From Promethearchaeota archaeon (GTDB taxonomy: Archaea > Asgardarchaeota > Lokiarchaeia > Sigyniarchaeales > SOKP01), in assembly GCA_019058135.1 (NCBI GenBank), contig JAHLWE010000476.1, forward strand, positions 1-22,874: a stretch of 22,874 bases of DNA, in the 5' to 3' direction. The notes under the pieces were generated by a model, which worked only from the letters and a program-made list of their open reading frames with translations, searched no databases and had not been told where the DNA came from. The position numbers and the translations under genes are program-made. Each line of letters begins with the position of its first letter. Positions within the stretch are counted from its first letter, which is position 1. Positions 15,434-22,874 of this stretch are shown here, in pieces.

Positions 15434-15441
15434 TTTTTTTT
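15434..15441 (+). terminator. Possible U-run terminator of the ATPase operon
   Basis: Eight consecutive T lie 100 bp after the last ATPase-operon stop and before the AOR promoter region. The stretch 15335-15549 otherwise holds no gene I can support; earlier T-runs there are short. Confidence 0.3.
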
Positions 15442-15471
15442 AATAAGAAATAAAAATTTAATTTATTGAAT

Positions 15472-15479
15472 TTTATAAT
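15472..15479 (+). promoter_or_regulatory. TATA-like box before the aldehyde:ferredoxin oxidoreductase gene
   Basis: TTTATAAT lies 50-57 nt before GTG 15529 and about 71-78 nt before ATG 15550. Recognised from composition; the distance to the preferred ATG is longer than for the other genes. Confidence 0.3.
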
Positions 15480-15549
15480 AAATAACCTTTTATTTTAAAT
15501 TTTTAATGGAAAAATCACTTCAGAAAATGTGATAAATGGTAATAATAGA

Positions 15550-17400
15550 ATGGAATATTTTGGATTTACTGGAAAACTTTTGAAGATAAATTTAACGGAT
15601 AAATCAATATCTGAAGAAAAATTAAATCAAAATTACTCTCAAAATTTTTTAGGTGGTGCTGGATATGCTTGTCGGTATTTATTTGAGTTAATTGACAAAG
15701 AGATGGATCCCTTATCTTCTAGAAATATAATAATTATTATGAATGGACCGTTAAGCGGAACAGCAGCTCCCTCGTCCGGAAGGTTTGTGATCTGTTCAAA
15801 ATCACCTTATACTAATTTATGGAGTGAATCAAATTGTGGTGGGTTTTTTGGACCGGAATTAAAAAAAGCTGGTTATGATGGGATAGTCATCTCAGGAAAA
15901 TCAGAACGTCCTGTTTATATAAAATTATTTAAAAATAATGCCGAAATTTGTGATGCTTCACATATTTGGAGTAAAGGTATAATTGAATCTAATAAAATAC
16001 TCAAAAAGGTATTTGATAACTCAAAAGCAAGAGTTCTATGTATAGGGCAGGCAGGAGAAAATTTAGTTAAATATGCTATAGTAGCTGCTGAAGGTAGAGC
16101 AGCGGGACGAACAGGTTTGGGGGCAGTTTTTGGTTCTAAAAAATTAAAAGGGATAGCCGTTAAGGGAAACAATTGGAAGCCAAAAATAGCAAGACCTTCT
16201 GAATTCAAAGAAGTTGTAAAAAAAATAGGAAAATATATCACAAATTCTAATTTTACTAAAGCTTTTAGAGAATACGGCACAAGTATAGGAATAATGTCCG
16301 CTTATTCATTAGGAGATTTACCAATAAAATATTTTTCACAAGGCAAATGGAGTGAAATAGATAAGATTTCAGGGCAAACCCTTAGACAAGAATATTTAAT
16401 AAAAAATAGATCATGTTGGAATTGTATTGTAGGATGTGGAAGAGTAGTAGCTATCAATAATAACGAATATTCTCTGCCAGAACATGAAGGTCCTGAATAT
16501 GAAACGATTGCAGGATTTGGTTCAATGATTTTAAATAGCAATCTACCGTCTATAATAAAAGCAAATTATATGTGCAATGATTATGGAATTGATACGATAA
16601 GTTCTAGTGGGACAATTGCATTACTTTATTACTTATATAATCAAAAAAAGATTAAAAAAGAAGATATTGATAATTTAAACCTACAATGGGGTAATTCGGA
16701 TTCTCTTTTAAGACTAATTGAAAAAATAGCGTTTAGAGAGGGAATTGGAGATCTTCTTGCTGATGGTTCTAACGCTGTAGGAGAAAGATTTAATATATCT
16801 AGAGATGAAATAGTGACTGTAAATAATTTAGAAGTTCCATACCATGATATGCGGAATTGTTATGGAATGTCATTAACTTATGGATTTAGCCCAAGAGGCG
16901 CCTGTCATATGACAGGAGACATTTATAAAATTGAAAGAAAAGGAAATGAAATAGATTTTTCATCGGTTGGAATTAATAAAATTGACATGGATCAAAACAA
17001 CAAAAAAATGGCTGAAGCATGTGCTAAATTACAGGATTATCGTGCTTTCTATTCCAGTTTAATAATATGTAATCTTATAAATCCACCACCTTCATATTTT
17101 GTAGAATTTTTAAATAGTTTGGTTGGAATTGACCTTGATTTAGAAAAAATTCAACTACTTGGAGAAAGAATCTTTACAATTAAAAGGCTATTCAATATTA
17201 GAATGGGTTTAGATTCAAGAAATGATTATGTTCCTAAAATCTTACGCACACCAGTTAAGGAAGGAGCGTCAATGGGTAAAGCACCAGATTTTGATAAATT
17301 GAAAAACTATTATTATGAAGTTCGCAATTGGGATCCTAAAATAGGAATACCAAATAGTGAAAAAATAATGGAATTAGGATTATTGGATTTAAGGATTTAA
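15550..17400 (+). CDS. aor: Aldehyde:ferredoxin oxidoreductase (tungsten/molybdopterin enzyme)
   Basis: This enzyme oxidises aldehydes to carboxylic acids (or the reverse) with ferredoxin, using a tungsto-bispterin and one [4Fe-4S] cluster in the cytoplasm. The 616 residues begin with the AOR opening YFGFTGKLLKINLTD. Pterin-binding features include GPLSGTAAPSSGRF, GFFGPELKKAGYDGIVISG and GRAAGRTGLGAVFGSKKLKGI. The cluster ligands are Cys289-x2-Cys292-x3-Cys296 (SCWNCIVGCG) and Cys507 in SLIICNLI, close to Pyrococcus AOR numbering (288, 291, 295, 494). ATG 15550 is chosen for this agreement; GTG 15529 would add seven residues. It is not co-directional with the acyl-CoA ligase that follows convergently. 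The family is certain; which aldehyde it uses is not visible. Confidence 0.92.
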   Translation: MEYFGFTGKLLKINLTDKSISEEKLNQNYSQNFLGGAGYACRYLFELIDKEMDPLSSRNIIIIMNGPLSGTAAPSSGRFVICSKSPYTNLWSESNCGGFFGPELKKAGYDGIVISGKSERPVYIKLFKNNAEICDASHIWSKGIIESNKILKKVFDNSKARVLCIGQAGENLVKYAIVAAEGRAAGRTGLGAVFGSKKLKGIAVKGNNWKPKIARPSEFKEVVKKIGKYITNSNFTKAFREYGTSIGIMSAYSLGDLPIKYFSQGKWSEIDKISGQTLRQEYLIKNRSCWNCIVGCGRVVAINNNEYSLPEHEGPEYETIAGFGSMILNSNLPSIIKANYMCNDYGIDTISSSGTIALLYYLYNQKKIKKEDIDNLNLQWGNSDSLLRLIEKIAFREGIGDLLADGSNAVGERFNISRDEIVTVNNLEVPYHDMRNCYGMSLTYGFSPRGACHMTGDIYKIERKGNEIDFSSVGINKIDMDQNNKKMAEACAKLQDYRAFYSSLIICNLINPPPSYFVEFLNSLVGIDLDLEKIQLLGERIFTIKRLFNIRMGLDSRNDYVPKILRTPVKEGASMGKAPDFDKLKNYYYEVRNWDPKIGIPNSEKIMELGLLDLRI

Positions 17401-17432
17401 ATAATTTAATTTAAATAAATAATCCAAATGTT

Positions 17433-19103
17433 TTATTTCCTTTTTTTAACTTCTTTTTCTCTAAGAACTCGTCTTAAAATTTTTCCAATAGCGCTTTTTG
17501 GTAAAGACCGAACGAATTTCACTTTTCTAGGATATTTATAGGCTGCCATATTTTCTTTAGTCCAGTCGATAATCTCTTGTTCGGTGATTTTACCTTTGTA
17601 TTCATTTTTAAGAATGATATGTGCCATTATGTCTTCACCTTTGATAGGGTCTTTTACGCCTATTACAGCACATTCTTGAACTGCTGGATGTTCATATAAA
17701 ATCTCCTCAATTTCTCTTGGATATACAGAGTGTCCTTTGTATTTTATTAAATCTTTTACTCTATCAATTAGGAAAATATATCCCTCTTCATCGAGTCTTG
17801 CAAAATCACCAGTTCTCAGCCATCTATAACCACCCACCTCAAAAAATACTTTCTTATTTTCTTCAGGTCTATTATGATAACCAATCATAACTTGAGGGCC
17901 TGATACAACTAATTCTCCCTCATCTCCAATCGGTAAAAATTCTAACTTCTCGTTAATAATCCCCACCAAAGTGCTGGCAACTGCATGACCGCAGCTACCT
18001 AATTTTTTCTTTGCCCAAGGAGGAGAAGTAGTCACATCTGGACTCGTTTCACTAAGTCCATATCCTTCACCTATGGCGAATCCAGTTCTTCTTTCCCATT
18101 CTTTGGCAATCTCAATTGGTAATGGCGCTGCACCCACATTAACATATTTCAAGCAAGAAAAATCTACATTTTCACTTAGAGGTGAATTTAAAAGATTTAT
18201 AAACATAGTTGGCACACCGAGCATCGTATTTGGTTTATATTTCTTCATTATTTCAAAGATTTGACCGAGATCAAATGTTGCTAAGACGATTCCTTTTGCT
18301 CCAATTAAAGGACCAACTGCTAACTCACAGGTTTGTCCGTAGATATGATACCAAGGGAGCACAGAGATTGATTGAATATCTTCCTTAAGATATTTCTCTT
18401 TCATATAATCAGAGATTTGCTTGATTTGCAAAATATTTGCTATGATATTATAATGAGATAAACAAGCACCTTTTGGTAATCCAGTTGTGCCTCCAGTATA
18501 TTGAATTACAGCGATGTCTTCCTTGGGATTAATCTCAATTTCAAAAGATTGAATGGGTTCAGGATTTTGATCCATTAAAGTATTAAAATGAACAATTTTA
18601 TTAGTTTCTGGTTCTTTTGGAGTTTGACCTTCAATATTGATGAGAATTACTTTTTCTAGCGGTAGCTCATCTTTAACTTTATTATATTGTTGGAAAAATC
18701 TGTCAAGTATAATCAAAATTTTAGCTCCAGAATCTTTTATTTGATAGGACATTTCTCTCGCAACAAACAATGGACTGATAGCAGTCAAGGTTGCTCCAAT
18801 TGATAATATGGAAAAATAGCTAATGCTGAAATGCGGGCAATTTGGTAACCATAAAGCTACAATATCTCCTTTTTTAACGCCTAATTTTAACAGTGCACCA
18901 GCAAATCTTCTTGTTAAGTTATCGAGCTCTATAAAGGTATATTCCTTTCCATAGAAAACCATGGAAATTTTATCACCGTATTCTAAACCTTTTTGAAATA
19001 TATCACCTAAGGATATATCTTCAGATATATCAATTTCTAAGGTGATTCCAGGAGGTAAATAATCCTTCCAATAACGGTTTTTAATGTAATCTGGGAGCTC
19101 CAT
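17433..19103 (-). CDS. AMP-forming acyl-CoA ligase (medium/long-chain fatty-acid type)
   Basis: This enzyme activates a carboxylic acid to acyl-CoA through an acyl-adenylate, consuming ATP. Its 556 residues show the full ANL-superfamily set: P-loop YTGGTTGLPKG (202-212), the A5 motif GEGYGLSETS (345-354), Asp433 of RTGDFARLDEEGY, the hinge IDRVKDLIKYKGHSVYPREIE, and catalytic Lys541 in SAIGKILRR. Length and motifs match FadD-like ligases; chain length cannot be read from sequence alone. No signal or membrane segment is seen. ATG 19103 is supported by a TATA-like box 39-48 nt upstream, implying a short leader. It is convergent with AOR, only 32 bp apart. Acids released by AOR would be plausible substrates, but that is inference from position. 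Confidence 0.9.
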   Translation of the reverse strand: MELPDYIKNRYWKDYLPPGITLEIDISEDISLGDIFQKGLEYGDKISMVFYGKEYTFIELDNLTRRFAGALLKLGVKKGDIVALWLPNCPHFSISYFSILSIGATLTAISPLFVAREMSYQIKDSGAKILIILDRFFQQYNKVKDELPLEKVILINIEGQTPKEPETNKIVHFNTLMDQNPEPIQSFEIEINPKEDIAVIQYTGGTTGLPKGACLSHYNIIANILQIKQISDYMKEKYLKEDIQSISVLPWYHIYGQTCELAVGPLIGAKGIVLATFDLGQIFEIMKKYKPNTMLGVPTMFINLLNSPLSENVDFSCLKYVNVGAAPLPIEIAKEWERRTGFAIGEGYGLSETSPDVTTSPPWAKKKLGSCGHAVASTLVGIINEKLEFLPIGDEGELVVSGPQVMIGYHNRPEENKKVFFEVGGYRWLRTGDFARLDEEGYIFLIDRVKDLIKYKGHSVYPREIEEILYEHPAVQECAVIGVKDPIKGEDIMAHIILKNEYKGKITEQEIIDWTKENMAAYKYPRKVKFVRSLPKSAIGKILRRVLREKEVKKRK

Positions 19104-19141
19104 TAGTATTTACTCTTTATCGTAACTTTTAGATTTTGAAA

Positions 19142-19151
19142 TATTTTATAA
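19142..19151 (-). promoter_or_regulatory. TATA-like box of the acyl-CoA ligase gene
   Basis: On the minus strand TTATAAAATA lies 39-48 nt upstream of ATG 19103, a standard archaeal distance for a short leader. The remaining part of 19104-19304 shows no gene I can support. Confidence 0.45.
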
Positions 19152-19304
19152 TTACTATTATTGACTTTAGATAAGGTTTTAATAATATTAGGTGTCTCCT
19201 TTTGTATATTTATAATTAATTGAAATTTGTAATAACCATTAAGGACATAATAAATATTGGGAAAAAAAAGAAATTAAAGTTGATGGATTCAGAAATTTAA
19301 AAGA

Positions 19305-19532
19305 TTAAAACATTTTTCCAAAGAAACTATTTATATCAAATAGAAACTCATATTGTTTATTGCACTCAACACAAACATACTGTAATTCATCATAGTATCG
19401 ATCTTCATTATTCAATAATAATTGGTGAATGAATTTTAATTGCCCTCCACATTCACACTTATGTTTCCTTGTAATTTCATACTCCTTGGCAACTGAAGAT
19501 ACTTTTAATGTATTTGAAAAATCTCGTACCAT
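19305..19532 (-). CDS. Small zinc-ribbon protein of unknown function
   Basis: This 75-residue protein has a central zinc-ribbon pattern, CECGG in one knuckle and CVECNKQYEF in the other, separated by a 28-residue hairpin. The ends are not hydrophobic. Such stand-alone ribbons are common in archaea and can act in transcription, translation or as partner subunits; nothing visible distinguishes these. ATG 19532 follows AAGGG directly and AGAGGT further up, and a TATA-like TTTATAA (about 19563-19570, minus strand) lies 31-38 nt upstream, between this gene and the aminotransferase stop. It may be transcribed separately or as the tail of the aminotransferase transcript. Confidence 0.7.
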   Translation of the reverse strand: MVRDFSNTLKVSSVAKEYEITRKHKCECGGQLKFIHQLLLNNEDRYYDELQYVCVECNKQYEFLFDINSFFGKMF

Positions 19533-19573
19533 CCCTTAAGTTAAACCTCTTTTGTCAATCACTTATAAATTTA

Positions 19574-21031
19574 TTATTTTTTTACGTTATTTAAGGAAGT
19601 TTTTAAGACACTCTCGAATTTTTCACATGCAAAATCGGCGTCTTCTTCGGTAATATTCAATGGAGGTTTAATTTTTATAACATTTCGCATCAATATTTGT
19701 CCAGTACCAGAAAAGATTGGCATACTTGGTCCTAAAAAGATTTGTTGTTTGGGTCCTTCTAAAACCATTTCTTCTAATAATTCCGTAAAAGGTTCTCTGG
19801 ATTTTTGATTCTTAACTAATTCAATTCCAATGAATAAGCCGGGACCGCGAATATCACCTATAACTTCATATTTTTCTTGAAGTTCAAATAATCTTTTTGT
19901 AATTTGCTTTCCTCTGGCTTCACAATTTTCTCCAAATTTTTCCTTTTCAATCACTTTAATGGAAGCGAGACCTGCTGTTAAGCTAATCGGGGTAGAACTG
20001 AAAGTAGTGTGTTCCTCAGTTGGAGTGTATCGCTTTTTAATTTTTGGTGATACAATCAATGCTCCTAAGGGAAAACCTCCTCCAATTGCTTTTGTAAACA
20101 TCATCATATCAGGAGAAACATCAATTCCTAGTTCTTTTTCATATTTTTCAGTTAATGTAAAATATTTCCCTGTTCTCCAAACAGCAGTTTGACATTCATC
20201 ATATATTGTAAAAATTTTTTCACGCTCACAGATATCTTTCAATTTTTTAAGAAATTCTGGAGGAAAAGGAATATGACCTCCCGCTGCTTGAAATGGTTCA
20301 AGTATAACTCCTATGAGCCTTTTAGGGGTCATTCCCATTAAATATTTCTCAATTAAGTCAAAGCACTCTAAATTACATTGGGGATCTCTTTTGCCATATA
20401 ATCCGTTTTTATATTTCCACAAACATCGATAACAATAAGGTTGGGGAACTCTAGTGAAATGTTCAGTGCCAAACGGAGAGAATCTTGATACTGCATGAAA
20501 CGGTTGGGAAGCACCTGTCGTTACTAGACTAGTACCATGATAACCATGAAAAAATGTTAAGAAATGATCTGCACCTCTCCCAGCAATTATTGCCAGTTTT
20601 ATTGCAGACTCAAGAGCCAGTCCTCCACCTTGATTATTTATTACCACTCTCCCACCATTTAACTTCCCTGGTGCTAGTTCAGCTAGTTTATTGCAAAATT
20701 TTGCACGAGCTGGCGTTAAACAACCTGATCTTACGTGAGTTAATCTTTTCATCTGTTCATATACAGCATAATTAACATCCGGATGTGCAAATCCTAAGGC
20801 AAGAGTCCAATTCATTGATGTACAATCAAAAATCTCTTCTCTTTCACCAGTTTTATTATCTTTTACAATAACCCAGGGTGAGCCAGGCTCTTTCGCTTCG
20901 ATTATTGTTTTAAGCTCAACAAAATTATTTAAAGAATGTTTATCAAAATTCTCTATTTCTTCTAAGGAAATATCAGATGAGATTCGTTCTAATTCTTCCT
21001 TATCAATATATTTTGGATTAATATCTACCAT
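19574..21031 (-). CDS. PLP-dependent class III aminotransferase (omega-amino-acid / GABA-type)
   Basis: Class III enzymes move the amino group of omega-amino acids such as GABA, ornithine or lysine to an oxo acid, or racemise amino acids. The 485 residues include GFAHPDVNYAVYEQMKRLTH, FHGYHGTSLVTTG, VILEPFQAAGGHIPFP, IYDECQTAVWRTGKYF (Asp278 for the PLP ring nitrogen), and Lys314 of MFTKAIGGGFPLGAL as the Schiff-base lysine. An insert PYCYRCLWKYKN...PQCNLECFDLIEKYL carries Cys200, Cys203, Cys219 and Cys223, a pattern also seen in archaeal omega-aminotransferase/racemase proteins and possibly a metal or disulfide site. The usual phosphate-binding SGSEA(N/V)E is replaced by NQGGGLALE (133-141). 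ATG 21031 has a TATA-like box 25-32 nt upstream. Family is certain; substrate is not. Confidence 0.9.
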   Translation of the reverse strand: MVDINPKYIDKEELERISSDISLEEIENFDKHSLNNFVELKTIIEAKEPGSPWVIVKDNKTGEREEIFDCTSMNWTLALGFAHPDVNYAVYEQMKRLTHVRSGCLTPARAKFCNKLAELAPGKLNGGRVVINNQGGGLALESAIKLAIIAGRGADHFLTFFHGYHGTSLVTTGASQPFHAVSRFSPFGTEHFTRVPQPYCYRCLWKYKNGLYGKRDPQCNLECFDLIEKYLMGMTPKRLIGVILEPFQAAGGHIPFPPEFLKKLKDICEREKIFTIYDECQTAVWRTGKYFTLTEKYEKELGIDVSPDMMMFTKAIGGGFPLGALIVSPKIKKRYTPTEEHTTFSSTPISLTAGLASIKVIEKEKFGENCEARGKQITKRLFELQEKYEVIGDIRGPGLFIGIELVKNQKSREPFTELLEEMVLEGPKQQIFLGPSMPIFSGTGQILMRNVIKIKPPLNITEEDADFACEKFESVLKTSLNNVKK

Positions 21032-21055
21032 TTTTATTCGAACTTTAAAATTTAT

Positions 21056-21063
21056 TTTTATAG
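21056..21063 (-). promoter_or_regulatory. TATA-like box of the aminotransferase gene
   Basis: CTATAAAA on the minus strand lies 25-32 nt upstream of ATG 21031, which predicts an almost leaderless mRNA. It sits just beyond the stop of the PIN gene. Confidence 0.4.
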
Positions 21064-21071
21064 ATTGTTAT

Positions 21072-21491
21072 TTAGATTATACTGTAACTTTGAATTTGAA
21101 TTTCTGGAATTTTCTTAAAATGCTTTTCATTTCGAGTTATGATTATTTTAAAATTATTTACTATTCCAATTGAAGCAATCATTATATCATTAAGCTCAAC
21201 AATTTCTCCTCTTTTTTCTAAGTAATCTAAGATTTCAGCAGCCTTAATAGCGGCCTTATAATCAAAATCATGTATCTCAAAATATTTAGTTAAATCTTTA
21301 ATTTCTTTTTCTCTTTTTTTTAAATTAAAAGTTGGTACTTTACGTTTTAATTTATATATTCCATGAAATAATTCAAATATTGTAATTGGAGTGATTAAAA
21401 CCTTTTCATTTAGAATTTTAGTTAAATTTCCATCAAGTACAATCTTTTTCTTAAAAAAATCTATCAAAAAAGTAGTATCTACACAATACAT
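21072..21491 (-). CDS. vapC: PIN-domain toxin (VapC-like ribonuclease)
   Basis: PIN-domain toxins cleave RNA using a cluster of acidic residues and Mg2+. The 139 residues contain Asp5 in YCVDTTFLIDFF, Glu40 in ITPITIFELFHGIYK, Asp102 in ELNDIMIASIGI, and TRNEKHFKKIP, where the fourth acid of the canonical TRDxxHF is Asn121, a frequent variant. Length and layout match VapC. ATG 21491 lies nine bases after the stop of the upstream 99-residue gene, so the two form a toxin-antitoxin operon. Specific RNA target is unknown. Confidence 0.85.
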   Translation of the reverse strand: MYCVDTTFLIDFFKKKIVLDGNLTKILNEKVLITPITIFELFHGIYKLKRKVPTFNLKKREKEIKDLTKYFEIHDFDYKAAIKAAEILDYLEKRGEIVELNDIMIASIGIVNNFKIIITRNEKHFKKIPEIQIQSYSII

Positions 21492-21500
21492 AATTTTTTT

Positions 21501-21800
21501 CTAAGTTAGATTTTGATTGATTCTAGAACGAAGGTCTTTTATAGCGTCTGTTATTATATCCCATTCTTCATCTGAAAATTTACTCCAAATACCATAAAAA
21601 TCAAAAATAGGGTTATTAATCTCAATATCCTCAGAATATAGAACATATTGAGAGGGACTCTCTCTTTTTATTGTAAATAATTCTTTTTTCTTTTTAAGGT
21701 GGTTCCAAACAATAAACTTTTTTTCTTCATTTAATTTAAGATTAGCTTCGAATGAAATTTCGCTGGAGCTCTTTACTTGTTTTTCAATCACTTTTCTCAC
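21501..21800 (-). CDS. Probable antitoxin paired with the PIN toxin
   Basis: I do not recognise this 99-residue protein as a standard AbrB, RHH or Phd/YefM antitoxin. It is assigned by position directly upstream of, and nine bases from, the PIN toxin gene. The N-terminal half (about 14-55) looks like beta strands (FEANLKLNEEKKFIVW, SPSQYVLYSEDIEIN), and the C-terminus is an amphipathic helix FSDEEWDIITDAIKDLRSRI, the kind of tail many antitoxins use to wrap the toxin. The start is GTG 21800, which overlaps the 3' end of a 57-residue ORF by 17 bases, indicating one polycistronic unit of three genes. Confidence 0.65.
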   Translation of the reverse strand: MRKVIEKQVKSSSEISFEANLKLNEEKKFIVWNHLKKKKELFTIKRESPSQYVLYSEDIEINNPIFDFYGIWSKFSDEEWDIITDAIKDLRSRINQNLT

Positions 21801-21957
21801 TTTTTATCTCGAGCACTTGAAATATTTTAATTTTCCCGTTTTCTTTACAAATGCTGAATCTTTGTTTTTGATCTAGTAAAGAATTCATAATTATACAAGT
21901 CCCTTCGGGAATTTTATCTGGATCTATAGTTAATATCTTTTTCTTATTATTTTCCAT
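21784..21957 (-). CDS. 57-residue hypothetical protein, first gene of the PIN-toxin cassette
   Basis: ATG 21957 opens a 57-residue frame ending at TGA 21784-21786. The product starts MENNKKKILTIDPDKIPEGT and is charged, with two Cys and no clear zinc motif. It overlaps the following GTG start by 17 bases and has a TATA-like AATATAAT (21987-21994, minus strand) 30-37 nt upstream, which favours a real gene over chance. It could be a second antitoxin component or a small transcriptional regulator; nothing in the sequence decides. Confidence 0.5.
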   Translation of the reverse strand: MENNKKKILTIDPDKIPEGTCIIMNSLLDQKQRFSICKENGKIKIFQVLEIKSEKSD

Positions 21958-21986
21958 ATTCTTTTCTTTTTTTTATGTTTCTTAAA

Positions 21987-21994
21987 ATTATATT
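21987..21994 (-). promoter_or_regulatory. TATA-like box of the toxin-antitoxin cassette
   Basis: AATATAAT on the minus strand lies 30-37 nt upstream of ATG 21957. It belongs to the 216-bp divergent intergenic region before the xylulokinase gene, which is very AT-rich. Confidence 0.3.
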
Positions 21995-22111
21995 AAATTT
22001 AAAAATTTAAATTTATTCTCTTCACAATCTATTTCTTGTTATATTAATTTTTAGATTATATAACAGTCTCAATCAGCTCGAACTAACCTAATTTTTTTAA
22101 AATTTAATCTA

Positions 22112-22119
22112 TTTATAAA
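22112..22119 (+). promoter_or_regulatory. TATA-like box of the xylulokinase gene
   Basis: TTTATAAA lies 55-62 nt upstream of ATG 22174, implying a leader of about 30 nt. Other AT-rich stretches nearby (22054-22062, 22136-22148) are weaker alternatives. Confidence 0.3.
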
Positions 22120-22173
22120 ATTAATAATCTAGTAAGATATTTTAAAATAATAAAACTATACATTAAGTGATTT

Positions 22174-22874
22174 ATGGCGGATTATTTTTTAGGATTGGAT
22201 TGTTCAACACAAAGTCTCACGGGAATCATTATAAATTTTAAAAGTAAGAAAACGGTTATTTTAAGGTCACTCCCGTTTAGTGAATATTTACCTCATTATG
22301 ATACAAACCATGGAATTATAAAATTTAAGGATGAAAAGGTTGTTCATTCATATCCGCTTATGTGGGTTGAAGCTTTAGACTTGATTTTTTCTAAATTTAA
22401 AGAAGCAGAAATTGATTTGAGCTTGATAAAAGCAATTTCAGGAAGTGGACAACAACATGGTACCGTATATTTAAATGAAAAATTTTGCAAAGCGCTTAAA
22501 AATCTTAATTCCAGCAAGAATCTAAAGGAACAACTGGGAAATATATTTTCTAGGGAAACTGCACCTATTTGGATGGATTCCAGTACTTCAAGACAATGCG
22601 AAGAGATTAGGAAATCACTTGGAGGTAAAAAAAATACTATTGAATTAACTGGTTCAGATACATTTGAACGTTTCTCTGGACCCCAAATAAAAAAATTTTA
22701 TCAAGAAAATCTGGAAGATTATGAAAAAACAAAAATAATCCACCTTGTAAGTTCCTTTATGGCTTCAATTTTATTAGGTGATAATGCTCCGATTGACCAT
22801 GGAGATGGAGCGGGCATGAATTTAATGGATATAAAAAAAAAAATTTGGAGTGACAAAGCATTAGATGCAACAGC
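22174..22874 (+). CDS. xylB: Xylulokinase, FGGY family (partial, C-terminus beyond right edge)
   Basis: FGGY kinases phosphorylate sugars with ATP; xylulokinase makes xylulose 5-phosphate for the pentose phosphate pathway. The visible 233 residues carry the phosphate-1 motif GLDCSTQSLTG (7-17), substrate segment SGSGQQHG (89-96), PIWMDSSTSRQCEEI (131-145), TGSDTFERFSGPQIKKF, and HLVSSFMASILLGDNAPIDHGDGAGMNLMDI cut into shorter conserved blocks. The wording of the last three blocks closely follows the animal XYLB enzyme as I remember it, more than the bacterial XylB. The ADP-binding C-terminal domain is outside the window. ATG 22174 is the natural start, directly before MADYFLGLD. Function is well supported; true substrate could be another ketose. 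Confidence 0.88.
   Translation, partial: MADYFLGLDCSTQSLTGIIINFKSKKTVILRSLPFSEYLPHYDTNHGIIKFKDEKVVHSYPLMWVEALDLIFSKFKEAEIDLSLIKAISGSGQQHGTVYLNEKFCKALKNLNSSKNLKEQLGNIFSRETAPIWMDSSTSRQCEEIRKSLGGKKNTIELTGSDTFERFSGPQIKKFYQENLEDYEKTKIIHLVSSFMASILLGDNAPIDHGDGAGMNLMDIKKKIWSDKALDAT

Noticed and set aside
15915..16280. 121-residue minus-strand frame opposite AOR
   Set aside because: It is antisense to conserved pterin- and fold-defining segments of AOR and has the composition expected of a shadow.
1..22874. CRISPR arrays, tRNA or rRNA genes, insertion sequences
   Set aside because: I saw no regularly spaced repeats, no tRNA-like cloverleaf with CCA-end context, no rRNA-like GC-rich block and no transposase motifs.

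Overview
The window is very AT-rich and reads as archaeal. Genes are tightly packed with ATGA-type overlaps, AT-rich TATA-like boxes lie about 30-50 nt upstream of several first genes, and the centrepiece is an A-type (archaeal V-like) ATP synthase operon. IorAB, an aldehyde:ferredoxin oxidoreductase, CxxC-rich small proteins and a xylulokinase resembling the animal enzyme suggest an anaerobic, peptide- or amino-acid-degrading archaeon. My best guess is an Asgard (Loki-like) lineage, but this is inferred from protein flavour without any database search.

Layout. 1-2025 (minus): iorB-iorA, the two subunits of indolepyruvate:ferredoxin oxidoreductase, with iorA running off the left edge. 2300-3787 (minus): a 495-residue helical protein with hints of an alpha/alpha (prenyltransferase-like) repeat fold. 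3985-15334 (plus): the ATPase operon in the order K-C-H-F-E-A-B-D-I, followed by a two-helix membrane zinc-ribbon protein and a second catalytic A subunit. 15550-17400 (plus): a tungsten-type aldehyde:ferredoxin oxidoreductase. 17433-19103 (minus): an AMP-forming acyl-CoA ligase. 19305-19532 (minus): a small zinc-ribbon protein. 19574-21031 (minus): a class III aminotransferase. 21072-21957 (minus): a three-gene cassette made of a 57-residue ORF, a probable antitoxin and a PIN-domain toxin. 22174 to the right edge (plus): the N-terminal third to half of a xylulokinase.

The ATPase operon holds the most unusual signals. (1) Subunit I is interrupted by an in-frame UGA exactly where the family has the essential transmembrane arginine of the SYxRLxALxLAH motif; the reading frame is otherwise intact on both sides. 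(2) Subunits C, D and E lack a usable ATG/GTG/TTG at their true N-terminus. Conserved or coding sequence extends upstream to in-frame ATT codons, two of them (E and D) preceded by GGTG-type ribosome binding sites, which suggests AUU initiation. (3) The catalytic A subunit is duplicated, and the second copy has changed the GER loop (Gly-Glu-Arg) to Gly-Glu-Pro while keeping its Walker A motif, so it may be a non-catalytic or regulatory rotor-head subunit.

The flanking genes fit ferredoxin-linked fermentation of amino acids. The aminotransferase would make oxo acids or semialdehydes, IorAB would turn aryl pyruvates into acyl-CoA, AOR would oxidise aldehydes to acids, and the acyl-CoA ligase would activate acids. 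The A-type ATPase would couple the membrane ion gradient to ATP. These links are inferred from proximity; the genes are not one operon.
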